Of a stretch of DNA of 20,923 nucleotides, positions 7,822 to 16,741 are shown piece after piece. The position numbers were made by a program, and so were the translations under genes. This DNA comes from Welwitschia mirabilis (taxonomy: Eukaryota; Gnetophyta; Gnetopsida; Welwitschiales), in the NCBI GenBank assembly GCA_051453625.1, contig JBOZIK010000001.1, positions 292,756,514 through 292,777,436 of the forward strand. The letters are read 5' to 3'. The notes below the pieces were generated by a model. That model made no database searches. It was not told where the DNA came from and saw only the letters and a program-made list of their open reading frames with translations. How positions within the stretch are numbered: the stretch's first letter is position 1; each line of letters starts with the position of its first letter.

Positions 7822-8976
7822 CCTCATTAGTAGAGAAGTTCATTTCTCTACATTTCTTACATCTGATGTTGAGGAGGGTGCTATAGAGAACATCATGCTT
7901 TTAAAGTAAGCATCTTTAATTTAGCCTTTACCTATGATCATTGACTCATTATTTTTATCCTAAACCCTATAAATTATTCTTAATTTCTACATCTATAATG
8001 CCATTTTAAAAAGATAAGAGATTGTTTCTAAGATTTGGATCTAGAAATACAAGTTGTGAAGAAGTTATAAGACATTCATTAACATTTTCATGTGAATGTT
8101 TTTTTTTTCGGAATTCTTTGATGATCTTCCATTAGTCTTGACAATGTTTACAACACTCTTTCTACACTATTTCCATATAAGATACATTTTGAATGGTACA
8201 AATAGTAAAACACTTTCTATGACTTCTTAGTTTATGTATTTAGCTCATGTACAAGCATATGTAAAATTGCTTACTCCTTTAGCAATGTACTTAGCCTATA
8301 TATTTTCTCTTTGTGCTTTTTTTAAGGGGAATATTTATGCAAGTATGCAATTTTAGCTGATCTTTTAGTTGAATATTGTATAAATGTACTTTTTACTAAA
8401 ATTTTTTTAACTTTTATTATAATATAAATATTTTGTATAATTTAAGTAACTATAAGTTCATTAAACTCTAGTTTTCACATATTAAGTTAAGTTATCTTAT
8501 GAAGTAATATTTATTTGACTTGATTTCCTTAGTTAAACTTTACATTCACTTGTAATTTAGATAGATTAAATTAACATGGAAAATTAAGCATGATTAATTT
8601 AAGTTGGCTATATAAAATCAAGCTCCTTTTCCTAGTCTTTTGGTATTTTTTTAAACCTTTACACTTAACTTCATCATTTAAATATTTAATGATTCTTAGG
8701 ATATAGAATTGTAAATTACCAACTCCTTAACCACATAATTTTTTACACTAGAAATAATTTTTGATTACTTATGGATATGGGAATCCTTATACACATCAAT
8801 CCATTACACAGACATCAATCCATATTTGGCTATGCTATTATTTGAGCTTGCTGTGTAGTCTTCAACTACTAAAATTATGTAGTTTTGATCATATGAAGAG
8901 TGGTATCTTTATTAAGAAGAAATTATCTCAGAAACCTCAAGATACAGAATTCCATGCACATCTTGATAATTAAGGG
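7822..8976. other. Unassigned AT-rich sequence
   Basis: I recognise no domain, RNA gene or repeat in these 1.15 kb. A 70-codon plus-strand frame, 8761-8973, ends exactly three bases before the probable LTR at 8977 (C-terminus KKLSQKPQDTEFHAHLDN). It could be the tail of a retrotransposon polyprotein, since pol often stops just before the LTR, but the sequence is unlike the Copia RNase H ends I know, so it may be chance. Confidence 0.4.
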
Positions 8977-9411
8977 TGTAGTGAATAAAGACTAATGTAA
9001 TGTTCCAAAATCATTAATTGTATAATCAAGTGTGTTAAGTGCTACATGCCTGTAGTTAACAAGAGATGTAAATGGCTGTAACTCAAATATGAAAAGATTT
9101 GTCCTTTTATTATTTAATATACGTTTATGGCATTAGATTGGGGTGGATAGACTAGATGTATGTAACTAACAACAATCTTGGCTAATCCCCAAGGGTCCTA
9201 AAAAGGGGACTAAGGTCATCGTCCACTTCTTTACCTATAACCACTAGTCCAAGGCTATTTGCTAATGATGTAGAATGTAATCTACTACTATTAATAATAA
9301 AATCCTTATTCTCTTTAAATTTTTCCTTGATATTCCAATGGATCCTGGCATATTATTTTAAATGTTTCTTTTTATACAAAGTAATTTGGAAATAGTAAAT
9401 GAGATATTACA
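8977..9411 (+). repeat. Probable LTR of another element
   Basis: It runs from TGTAGTGAATAAAG, directly after TTAAGGG (a weak polypurine-like stretch), to GATATTACA, two bases before a primer binding site. It contains AATAATAAAATCC near 9292, a possible polyadenylation signal. No second copy is in the window, so the left end rests only on the TG and the right end on the primer site. The element's internal region would lie to the right. Confidence 0.5.
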
Positions 9412-9413
9412 TT

Positions 9414-9425
9414 TAGTATCAGAGC
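9414..9425 (+). promoter_or_regulatory. Primer binding site (tRNA-iMet type)
   Basis: TAGTATCAGAGC differs from TGGTATCAGAGC at one base (G to A) and follows ATTACA plus TT, the standard spacing after a plant LTR end. Confidence 0.7.
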
Positions 9426-9594
9426 AAATAACAAGTAGTAAGCTACTACTTAAGGAAACATGCAAAGAACTTAGTTTATAAATAAAATAGCCAAAGGTGG
9501 AATAGTATATCAGAGAAGAGGAATATGATGATCAAAGAAAAGAAAGTACCAGTAGAAATAGGGTGCATGACACCTTGACAAGGAAGACCAAACA

Positions 9595-10879
9595 TTACTA
9601 GTGAGGAGGAAGGAGATCCTCCATGGAGAAAGTAATAGGGTTGTAATCATCCGCACTTGGGATAGAAAGCTTTGTGCCACCTAGAATAACTTCCATCCCA
9701 ATAGGTTGTGTAGGAACAACCATAGTACTAATGTCAAATGAAGAAGACACTACTATAGAATTTGCCCCAGTAATAAGATACGGTCAATTCTAGAGCTTCA
9801 TATGAAGTTTAATATAAGCAATTAAAGTCCCCAGCAAATGTTGCTTTGAGAGCTCCTTGTCATGGTACAGCACATTGATGTCATCAATAGTAATGGCCAA
9901 ATGATTCTTTGCTAGCCAAGTAGATAAAGCAGCCTAACTTTCTTCTATTGCAATCATACAAGAAGCATCCACCTATGATTTTTTCTCAAACAAATGCATG
10001 TTTTCCAGCTCATTCTCTAACATATGAAGGGAATTGCTCATGGTCTCCTACTTCTTGATCCCATGACAAGTCATGCAGTAAAATAACTCCATCATATCAA
10101 TCATATTGTAGAAATCTCAGAGTGAAGCAGGCCATTTATGCTGTGGAGAATAATGCAGCATGAAATGAGCAAAACAACTATACTCAAAGTCCTATGATAC
10201 ATCTATTGTCTTGGATAGACAATGGATGTAGATGTTATCTAGGCATGAAGGATGCATGACCTGTGTATGTAAGAGGCTAAAAAGGGACTAGTAATCTCTT
10301 ACCTAATCCATCAACTTCTTAACCTTTGGGTACAAGGTCTCCACCACTAACAAATAATTAGTGCAATAAGATACTTGACTCTATTCATTTATAATAGACT
10401 ATGGAGCTATAGGCATATGGCAAAGTGGCTCTAGAGAAGGGCGAGTAACAAGAGGACTCTGATATAGAGGCTAAAAATAAGGGGTGAAGTAGGACATATT
10501 CCTTTGATCCATTAAGTTGTCAAAATTATTAAGTAGCTTTTCCCACTTAAAAACCAAAACGGATAATAAATTCATGAAGAGGCCAGTGGAAGGAACTGAA
10601 GGAAAAGTTTTACTTATAGCAATGCACTCCTTCCTTAGCTATTGGAGGGAGAGCTTCTCTAGAGGTTATGGGGTAAAATCCATATCCTTCTGAACTAAAG
10701 TCTTTGTGTAATCAACTTGGAATGGTAACAAGTAATACCCCATGAGGCTAGTACCACCAAAAAGAGCTAAGGGATGCATCCTCTTATTCTTCTTTTGGTT
10801 CCACAAGCACAGGGCTATTCACTAAAGCTTTGTCAAGTTTTTAGTAAGAAGATTCACGAGATCCTAAATCCTTACTCAT
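9595..10879 (-). pseudogene. Long decayed antisense reading frame, unrecognised protein
   Basis: On the minus strand an ATG at 10879 starts MSKDLGSRESSY, continuing as KLDKALVNSPVLVEPKEE and DASLSSF. After one apparent 1-bp insertion in a T run near 10763 the frame continues as GGTSLMGYYLLPFQVDYTKT. It then stays in one frame for about 390 codons to TAG-TAA at 9600-9595. I count 16 internal stops, 11 of them TAG, mostly where glutamine would fit (for example EES*AALSTWLAKNHLAIT near 9925). The middle is rich in hydrophobic and aromatic residues. The part from about 10045 to 9790 looks helical and charged (MSNSLHMLENELENMHLFEK). I do not recognise the family. It lies antisense to the LTR and primer site at 8977-9425, so it may be an extra antisense gene carried by a retrotransposon, or a separate host-gene pseudogene. 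Confidence 0.55.
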
Positions 10880-10955
10880 CTGCAATTACCAAATACAAAA
10901 AACTAGAGTTATCATAAATATACTTAACAATAAGATTCCTCAATAAAACCCATAC
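10880..10955 (-). other. Possible 76-nt intron before the antisense frame
   Basis: On the minus strand CTAAG|GTATGG at 10955 is a good plant donor. TTTTTTGTATTTGGTAATTGCAG ending at 10880 is a good acceptor with a T-rich tract, followed directly by the ATG of the antisense frame. ATAACTC about 40 nt upstream could be a branch site. The size is near the lower limit of plant introns. Without transcripts this is only a pattern match. Confidence 0.35.
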
Positions 10956-11001
10956 CTTAGATGAAATAGAAAAAGTAACCTAAGATGTTTCTCCAGGGTC
11001 A

Positions 11002-11101
11002 NNNNNNNNNNNNNNNNNNNNNNNNNNNNNNNNNNNNNNNNNNNNNNNNNNNNNNNNNNNNNNNNNNNNNNNNNNNNNNNNNNNNNNNNNNNNNNNNNNN
11101 N
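11002..11101. other. Assembly gap, 100 N
   Basis: It separates the antisense-frame region from a Copia LTR fragment and cuts off the left end of that LTR. Confidence 0.99.
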
Positions 11102-11310
11102 AGTTTTATGCTATCCAATTATTCTCTATCTTAGTTAAACATATATAAAAGAATGCAATTCCCTTATTTATTAGTATATAATAATATTATGAAAGGAAGC
11201 CTAATTCCCTAATGAAGATTCAATTATTCCTCCAAACCTTTTTGGTTTGTTGAGTTTCTTACTATAAAATACTTATATTAGAACCAACATTATTGGCCTA
11301 TTTTCTCTAG
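11102..11310 (+). repeat. Third LTR copy of the first Copia family
   Basis: It aligns with 6070-6280 and 1525-1711 (shared TTATTCTCTATC-like, AAACATATATAAAAG, GCAATTCCCTTATT, ATATTATGAAAGGAAGCCTA, TTCAATTATTCCTCCAAAC, AACATTATTGGCCTATT). The left end is lost in a gap. A primer-site-like relic lies at 11273-11285 (TTATATTAGAACC, 9 of 13 matches to the consensus). The 40 bp that follow to the next gap (11311-11350) are not homologous to the Copia leader at 1732 onward. It is either a solo LTR or the 5' end of an element hidden in the 322-N gap. Confidence 0.75.
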
Positions 11311-11350
11311 CGCTTGATTGTACAAAGGATTGAAAATGGGTCTTTCTAAC

Positions 11351-11672
11351 NNNNNNNNNNNNNNNNNNNNNNNNNNNNNNNNNNNNNNNNNNNNNNNNNN
11401 NNNNNNNNNNNNNNNNNNNNNNNNNNNNNNNNNNNNNNNNNNNNNNNNNNNNNNNNNNNNNNNNNNNNNNNNNNNNNNNNNNNNNNNNNNNNNNNNNNNN
11501 NNNNNNNNNNNNNNNNNNNNNNNNNNNNNNNNNNNNNNNNNNNNNNNNNNNNNNNNNNNNNNNNNNNNNNNNNNNNNNNNNNNNNNNNNNNNNNNNNNNN
11601 NNNNNNNNNNNNNNNNNNNNNNNNNNNNNNNNNNNNNNNNNNNNNNNNNNNNNNNNNNNNNNNNNNNNNNNN
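11351..11672. other. Assembly gap, 322 N
   Basis: A size-estimated run of N. The predicted frames crossing it contain almost only unknown residues and carry no information. Confidence 0.99.
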
Positions 11673-13390
11673 TCTAGCATTAATTGTAATAAATTTGATT
11701 ACCATTAAAATTTTCTTTCTTATTTATCTAATCAACTTTAAATTTAAAGTTTTCAATCCTAAAAACTATTAGGCATCTCTTCCTTTACAAATCATGGAAG
11801 CTCCATAATGAAGGTTTATTTAAAGAATGCAAATGTCTTTATTTCTATCTTTAACTTACAATACAACTTTTCTCTTTTATTGATATTTTATTCTAGGTTC
11901 TGATTCATGCTCATAAAGATTGAATCCTCTTTATTTCTATTCTCTAGTGTGCTTTGGCAACTACTTTTCTTTCATTCTATTGTAATTTCCTTGATGTTTT
12001 CTTCAAAGATTCTAGATCACTTGTATGTAGATAATTAATTTATTTAACATATTAGGATTTTTTATTTAATGCATCCAATACGAATTTAGTAAATGAAACT
12101 AGATTTTAGACCTTTTCTTTGCAATGCCCTATTTAATAAGACTATAATTTTTCCCATTTTTTATATATTTTAGCTTTAGTCACTTTAGCTTACTTGTTTA
12201 GATAATTCAAGAATAATAACTTGTTTTGAGGAATTGATTTATTAGGTAGCACAAGCTCACTTCTTTTTTATTAAAATGAGAATAATTTTTTTTTAGTATT
12301 ATAACACATAAATGATAATGTTAGTACTACTTAGTATGTAATTGGTATATTTTATGTGGTGTTTGTTTCTAAAATTAATTAGAACAAGTTTAAGATTATT
12401 AAGAATTAGTAGCACACTCTTAATTATCAAAATTTAGGTATACAAATTACTTATATTCAATTAAAGAAATTCTTAAGAACATGAAAAATTATGACTTCTC
12501 TTGTAGGTTTTCAAGACGAACATTGGAATATGTGCTTCAAATGATTAAACAAAAAATTTAGAGATGATAAAATAAGTATTGACCTTAGTAAGGTATTAAA
12601 TATTAGTAAAACCCATTCCTTTAGATAATCTGGTTTACTTTTCAAGCTTTATGATTTCTTTGTCCAATGCTTTTTATGTACACACATCCATGATTTTGAA
12701 TTTTGTATGACATACTCAACCTATTAGAAAAGGATTAAATAGATTTGCTTGAAAGAAGTGTATTTTTTCCCCACTAAATCTCCTATTATTAGAATTCTAG
12801 ATCTACATAAGCAAGGTCTTGATCTTGCCATTAAAATGACCATTCATTCTTGTTCTAGTTCTCAAACTTAGAAAGAAAATTTAAAGTTACATCTGTAGAT
12901 GACATCTAAATGTATTAGGCGACGTTTGAATATTTCTAATCCTATATGTATTTTTTAACTAAAAATTTAATAATATAGATGGGGTTATCCCTTTTAGATT
13001 TTATGGGATTATTCATTAAAGTGAATAGTTAAGAATTCATGAGTTTCCTTGTAATTACTCTGCTATTATTAAGCTTCTAGCTTTGCTTCATAGAAAGGAA
13101 TAGTATTTTATCATTTATAGTGATTTTAAACATTACAATAATTATATTGTGATTACTTATGTATAGTATAATATTTGTATGTAATGAAAATTGTTTTGGA
13201 TAATTGATTAAGCTCCCACACAATTTATGAACTTCTCAAACTAGTTAATTGAAAAGCTTAAAGGATAGTAAATATTTTAGTTAAAGAAATTTGTACTTCT
13301 ATTTTAGAGGATATTGATTAGACTAGGCTTTCAGAAAAGTGGGGTAGAAGAAACATTGTTAATTTACCAAAAATATTTAAGAGAATATAA
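11673..13390. other. Unassigned AT-rich sequence, possible decayed coding remnants
   Basis: No intact frame. A plus-strand reading near 12755-12900 gives PTKSPIIRILDLHKQGLDLA then IKMTIHSCSSSQT*KENLK, and near 13054 SAIIKLLALLHRKE followed by FIIYSDFKHYNN. The latter recalls the RNase H pattern with its acidic 'YSD' strand, but the similarity is too weak to name. No LTR, tRNA or tandem repeat is seen. Confidence 0.3.
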
Positions 13391-13401
13391 AACACCCTAA
13401 A

Positions 13402-13560
13402 CTTTTTAAGATCAAGGTTTTCATATGGTTTCTTTCTCATCAGGTTCTACCTCTTAGTGAACATTTATAAAATTTTTATAATAACAAGATTAAATGTCCA
13501 TTAGGCGGCCATTCCAAGTATTTTTAGCATATCTAAATCTGTTTGGACTCAAAATTTAGC
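13402..13560 (+). pseudogene. zf-RVT-like remnant of a non-LTR retrotransposon
   Basis: The reading FKIKVFIWFLSHQVLPLSEH is followed by FYNNKIKCPLGGHSKYF near 13477-13527 and, after a frameshift, KSVWTQNLAI. This fits the plant zf-RVT domain found after the reverse transcriptase of LINEs (pattern K-x-F-x-W-x-x-x-x-x-x-LP...L...CPLCG...H....W); the second Cys of CPLCG is now Gly. The domain is thought to bind nucleic acid. No reverse transcriptase is recognisable upstream, so the assignment is tentative. Confidence 0.4.
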
Positions 13561-14056
13561 AATATTATTAGCTGTGAAAATTTAGATACTTTAGATTAAT
13601 TTTCAAAGTAATCTACAATAAGATTACCTATAATAGTATAGTAAACTATTAATTTATTTATGTACTCTTAATCCTTATATGAGCTTTAACGATGAGATTC
13701 TTTAAGATGTTCTAATATGTCAATATAACAATTCATTTAGGAGATGTCATTCTTAAATCTTGGTCTATAGCTTAATGGCATAAAATCCAAAAATTCTTTT
13801 GGAGGATTAATATTTCAACCTTTGAATAGATGCTTAGGTGGAAACTAGATCTTAAAATTAATTATATTTTTCTATCATTATTTTTTCTTCCTTTTTTGTA
13901 GTTTTACTTGGCTAGCTTTTCTCTAGTCTCACCTCTATTTGTTGTGCTTATATTGTGTGAAAGAAAGATGTTGCCAAGGTGAGGTCTGAATGGTTTATTC
14001 TCAATGCTATTTATGGATTTTTGAATACATCTCTATTGCTTTTGTAACATATCAAT
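13561..14056. other. Unassigned sequence, possibly a minus-strand LTR
   Basis: No coding signal found. If the C run at 14059-14064 is the complement of a polypurine tract, the sequence to its left (from TGATATGTTAC at 14054 on the minus strand) would be a 3' LTR of a leftward element. No second copy is available to test this. Confidence 0.25.
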
Positions 14057-14068
14057 ATCCCCCCAATA
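14057..14068 (-). promoter_or_regulatory. Possible polypurine tract, minus strand
   Basis: On the minus strand ATTGGGGGGATA stands out in otherwise G-poor DNA. It lies about 125 nt downstream of a decayed minus-strand frame and is followed by TGATATG, which fits a polypurine tract next to an LTR start. Confidence 0.3.
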
Positions 14069-14189
14069 TTCCATTGCATTTTCATTTTAAGAGAATAGGA
14101 GAAAATGAATGTAATATTGATTCTAGTGTAAGTATTTTTTAATAATATCATTTAATAATTTATAGTAAATTTTATTATTGTTTCATGAT

Positions 14190-14432
14190 GTGATTAGTGA
14201 ATTTGGCCTAAAGTCCAATTCTTTTCTCAATATGATGGATATTATGGGTTATAGTACTTCTTTCAAATATTTAGCATAGTCCACTTACTAACATTCTTCA
14301 AATAATATCCCAATTGGGTCATCTACCTAGACTGCTTCATATGCTCATTTAGTTTCTTCAAGGTCATTGCCCACTTTAACTATAAAGACAAGCACTATAG
14401 GAGAATAGAAATCATGTTGGATAACATATTTC
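14190..14432 (-). pseudogene. Decayed minus-strand exon-like frame, unrecognised
   Basis: The minus strand holds about 80 codons in one frame: GDGKYVIQHDFYSPIVLVFI, then VKVGNDLEETK*AYEAV, VDDPIGILFEEC, VDYAKYLKEVL and LRKELDFRPNSLITS before TGA near 14190. Internal stops are TGA, TAG, TAG, TAA and TAA, several at plausible glutamine or arginine sites. Upstream on the same strand a long pyrimidine tract ending in GGTAG could be a splice acceptor, which would make this a 3' exon. The family is not recognised. The nearby polypurine-like tract suggests it might instead be the end of a leftward retrotransposon polyprotein. Confidence 0.35.
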
Positions 14433-14604
14433 CCATCCCCACTACCAAAAATAAAAAATAAAAGGAGAAAAGGAAATTAAACTTGATTCCAATTCTAACT
14501 TTGACTCATATGAATGAAACGAATGTATACAACTCCTTAAAGTTTTACTCTTACAACTATGATAATACGTTTATAGCTTTATTAACAATTTTTAACATTT
14601 TTTT

Positions 14605-14787
14605 CCAAATGAAGAGATTCTTAATCTGCCTCTTGAATGTGTTCAAGATAATCCTCAAATTTTGCTATTACATAATATATTATTGTAGCCAAAGATTGAA
14701 TTATAGATTTTAGGCATTAGCTCCATCCTTGTTTAACAAGATTTGTAGCAAACTAGATAATAAAAATAAAAAAGAAAATAATTTTAC
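14605..14787 (+). pseudogene. Direct repeat R1, left copy: decayed exon-like frame
   Basis: About 180 bp ending exactly at a gap. The frame reads NEEILNLPLECVQDNPQILL and continues in register with its partner at 14888, but with more stops (TAG, TAG, TAA, TAG, then several in the A-rich end). By eye it is about 90% identical to the right copy. See that entry for the protein. Confidence 0.6.
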
Positions 14788-14887
14788 NNNNNNNNNNNNN
14801 NNNNNNNNNNNNNNNNNNNNNNNNNNNNNNNNNNNNNNNNNNNNNNNNNNNNNNNNNNNNNNNNNNNNNNNNNNNNNNNNNNNNNNN
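14788..14887. other. Assembly gap, 100 N, flanked by duplicated sequence
   Basis: The last 183 bases before the gap recur as the first 180 or so after it. Confidence 0.99.
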
Positions 14888-15082
14888 TCAAATGAAGAGA
14901 TTCTTAATCTGCCTCTTGAATGTCTCCAAGATAATCCTAAAATTTTACTATTACGTAATATGTTATTGTAGCCAAAGATTGAATTATAGCTTTTAGGCAT
15001 TATGTCCATCCTTGTTCAATAAGATTTGTAGCAAACTAGAGAACAAGAGAAAAAAGAAAATAATTTTTCCAACAATTCATAA
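14888..15082 (+). pseudogene. Direct repeat R1, right copy: C-terminal exon-like frame
   Basis: One frame without indels covers 64 codons from the gap edge to TAA at 15080-15082: NEEILNLPLECLQDNPKILL, then LRNMLL, PKIEL, LLGIMSILVQ, QTREQEKKENNFSNNS. The four internal stops (TAG, TAG, TAA, TAG) all sit where a glutamine fits. The helical, leucine-rich then charged composition and a clear terminal stop suggest the 3' end of a coding region. I do not recognise the family, and the upstream exon, if any, is not evident before 14605. Repeat similarity itself ends near 15069. Confidence 0.5.
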
Positions 15083-15088
15083 AAATTT

Positions 15089-15276
15089 TACATTGTCCTT
15101 TGTCTCTTCTATTATGTATTATTGTGTGCATTTTTATCCTAGTGTAGTTGATAGTGTTGTATGATGGTACCAACTTTACACTCTTATGTAATTTTGTAAG
15201 AGGAAAATATGTATTTAAGAAAATATATGAATGGATCATACTTAGTTATTCAAAGATCACATATGTCTTTGACATT
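15089..15276. repeat. Direct repeat R2, left copy
   Basis: It begins TACATTGTCCTTTGTCTC and runs to the gap at 15277. It is about 90% identical to 15385-15572. Short frames of both strands cross it (for example KIYEWIILSYSKITYV on plus), but neither strand is convincingly coding. It may be a 3' untranslated region or part of an LTR. Confidence 0.8.
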
Positions 15277-15376
15277 NNNNNNNNNNNNNNNNNNNNNNNN
15301 NNNNNNNNNNNNNNNNNNNNNNNNNNNNNNNNNNNNNNNNNNNNNNNNNNNNNNNNNNNNNNNNNNNNNNNNNNNN
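15277..15376. other. Assembly gap, 100 N, flanked by duplicated sequence
   Basis: R2 ends at its left edge and starts again within nine bases of its right edge. Confidence 0.99.
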
Positions 15377-15384
15377 AAATAGTG

Positions 15385-15572
15385 TACATTGTCCTTTGTC
15401 TCTTCTATCAAGTATTATTATGTGCATTTTTATCCTCTTGTACTTGATAGTGTTGTATGTTGGTACCAGCTTTACACTCTTATGTAATTTTATAAGAGGA
15501 AAATATGTATTTAATAAAATATATGAATGGATCATACTTAGCTATTCAAAGATGACATATGTCATTGACATT
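15385..15572. repeat. Direct repeat R2, right copy
   Basis: Second copy of the 188-bp repeat, from TACATTGTCCTTTGTCTC to GTCATTGACATT. Beyond it the right contig continues with TCTTGATAATAAAAAG, which the left copy lacks because of the gap. Confidence 0.8.
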
Positions 15573-15806
15573 CTTGATAATAAAAAGATATAAATTCTTG
15601 CATAGAATTACACTAGAAAAAATATAAATAACATAAGGTTTTTTAATTATTTATATTTTTGATTCATTAGCCATTTAGTGCTTATTCTTTTTCACTTTTA
15701 AGTGCTAAATAATTTTTATAAAAAATGTTATTAAAGGATTTTTTTTTTAAAGTTGCATTTTCCTTTCTCATTGAAATATCTCTTTAAGAATCTAATGCAT
15801 AACCAC
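15573..15806. other. Unassigned AT-rich sequence
   Basis: No gene or repeat recognised. It includes a T10 run near 15740. Confidence 0.5.
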
Positions 15807-15902
15807 NNNNNNNNNNNNNNNNNNNNNNNNNNNNNNNNNNNNNNNNNNNNNNNNNNNNNNNNNNNNNNNNNNNNNNNNNNNNNNNNNNNNNNNNNNNNNN
15901 NN
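15807..15902. other. Assembly gap, 96 N
   Basis: Unlike its neighbours this gap does not have duplicated flanks that I can see. Confidence 0.99.
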
Positions 15903-15998
15903 TCTTTTTAGTTTATCAGACTCTTTTCTTTTCTTTAAACTTTTCAAATAAGGATTATTTTCAAAATGGAATAACAATATCAAATTCTATAATGATTG

Positions 15999-16641
15999 GA
16001 ATTAATGGTAAATCATGGATTATAGACTTACGTAGGCTATTGGTATGACTTTTCATATAGAAGTGGTTTTTCAAATATGATTTTTTTGATATAAGTACTA
16101 CTTTATATTCAGTCATAATACACCTTTTATAATTTTTAATATTATAACAGTTAAAATCTATTTTGAGATAAATCAGTTAATGAAAAGAAACTTTTTGATC
16201 TTTATCATAGATTAGATTTAGTAAAACATCTTTTATTTGTATATTTTTTTAGCAGATGGACTCTCACATTTAGAAACATAGAACTGTCCTCTGTTACAGT
16301 GGATTAATAACCTTTTAACATGTCACTAGTTTAAAGAACATGTAATTAGAAAAGTTGATAGAAATAGAATAAAGATTTTTCCACTAAATAGAAATTTTTT
16401 TTTTAGAAACTTCAGATTCCCAAACATTACCAAAGGGAATGAGTTGCATGACATAGTGTAGTTATATTAAATTTTCAAAAAGCAAAATCTGGAGAGATAA
16501 TGTAAAATGTTTCATTCTTTATACAGAAGAATACATATTACTTTAAAAAATATTGAAATATTACTCAAATTCCCATTAGAAATAGCTCATTGCAATGAAT
16601 TGTGGAGGGAAAATGATGGCATGCTTTATTATAAAACAAAG
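15999..16641 (+). repeat. Large direct repeat, copy 1 (first 640 bp of the unit)
   Basis: It aligns with 16742-17379 at about 90% by eye and ends exactly at a gap. Directly before and at its start a frame reads SIMIGINGKSWIIDLRRLL, ending at a donor-like TTG|GTATGA (16041-16049). An acceptor-like TTTTTTTAGCAG precedes ADGLSHLET near 16255. The last part, 16525-16641, reads RRIHITLKNIEILLKFPLEI then AHCNELWRENDGMLYYKTK. Stops interrupt the middle frames. The pairing of an 'ADGLS' block with a later 'NDGMLYYK' block faintly recalls the RNase H/integrase junction of Gypsy elements ('ADALSRR...DGLLYYKG'), but this is not secure. Confidence 0.7.
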
Positions 16642-16741
16642 NNNNNNNNNNNNNNNNNNNNNNNNNNNNNNNNNNNNNNNNNNNNNNNNNNNNNNNNNNN
16701 NNNNNNNNNNNNNNNNNNNNNNNNNNNNNNNNNNNNNNNNN
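16642..16741. other. Assembly gap, 100 N, flanked by duplicated sequence
   Basis: Copy 1 stops at base 643 of the repeat at the left edge; copy 2 starts at base 1 at the right edge. Confidence 0.99.

Noticed and set aside
8052-8102. Inverted repeat AACATTTTCATGTGAATGTT as hairpin or small inverted-repeat transposon end
   Set aside because: Stem of only about six bases in AT-rich DNA; no target duplication or conserved ends.
11273-11705. Frames of 119-135 codons across the 322-N gap
   Set aside because: Almost all residues are unknown; the frames exist only because N cannot give a stop.
14710-15009. 99-codon minus-strand frame across the gap at 14788
   Set aside because: It is opposite the better-supported plus frame of repeat R1 and is extended by N.
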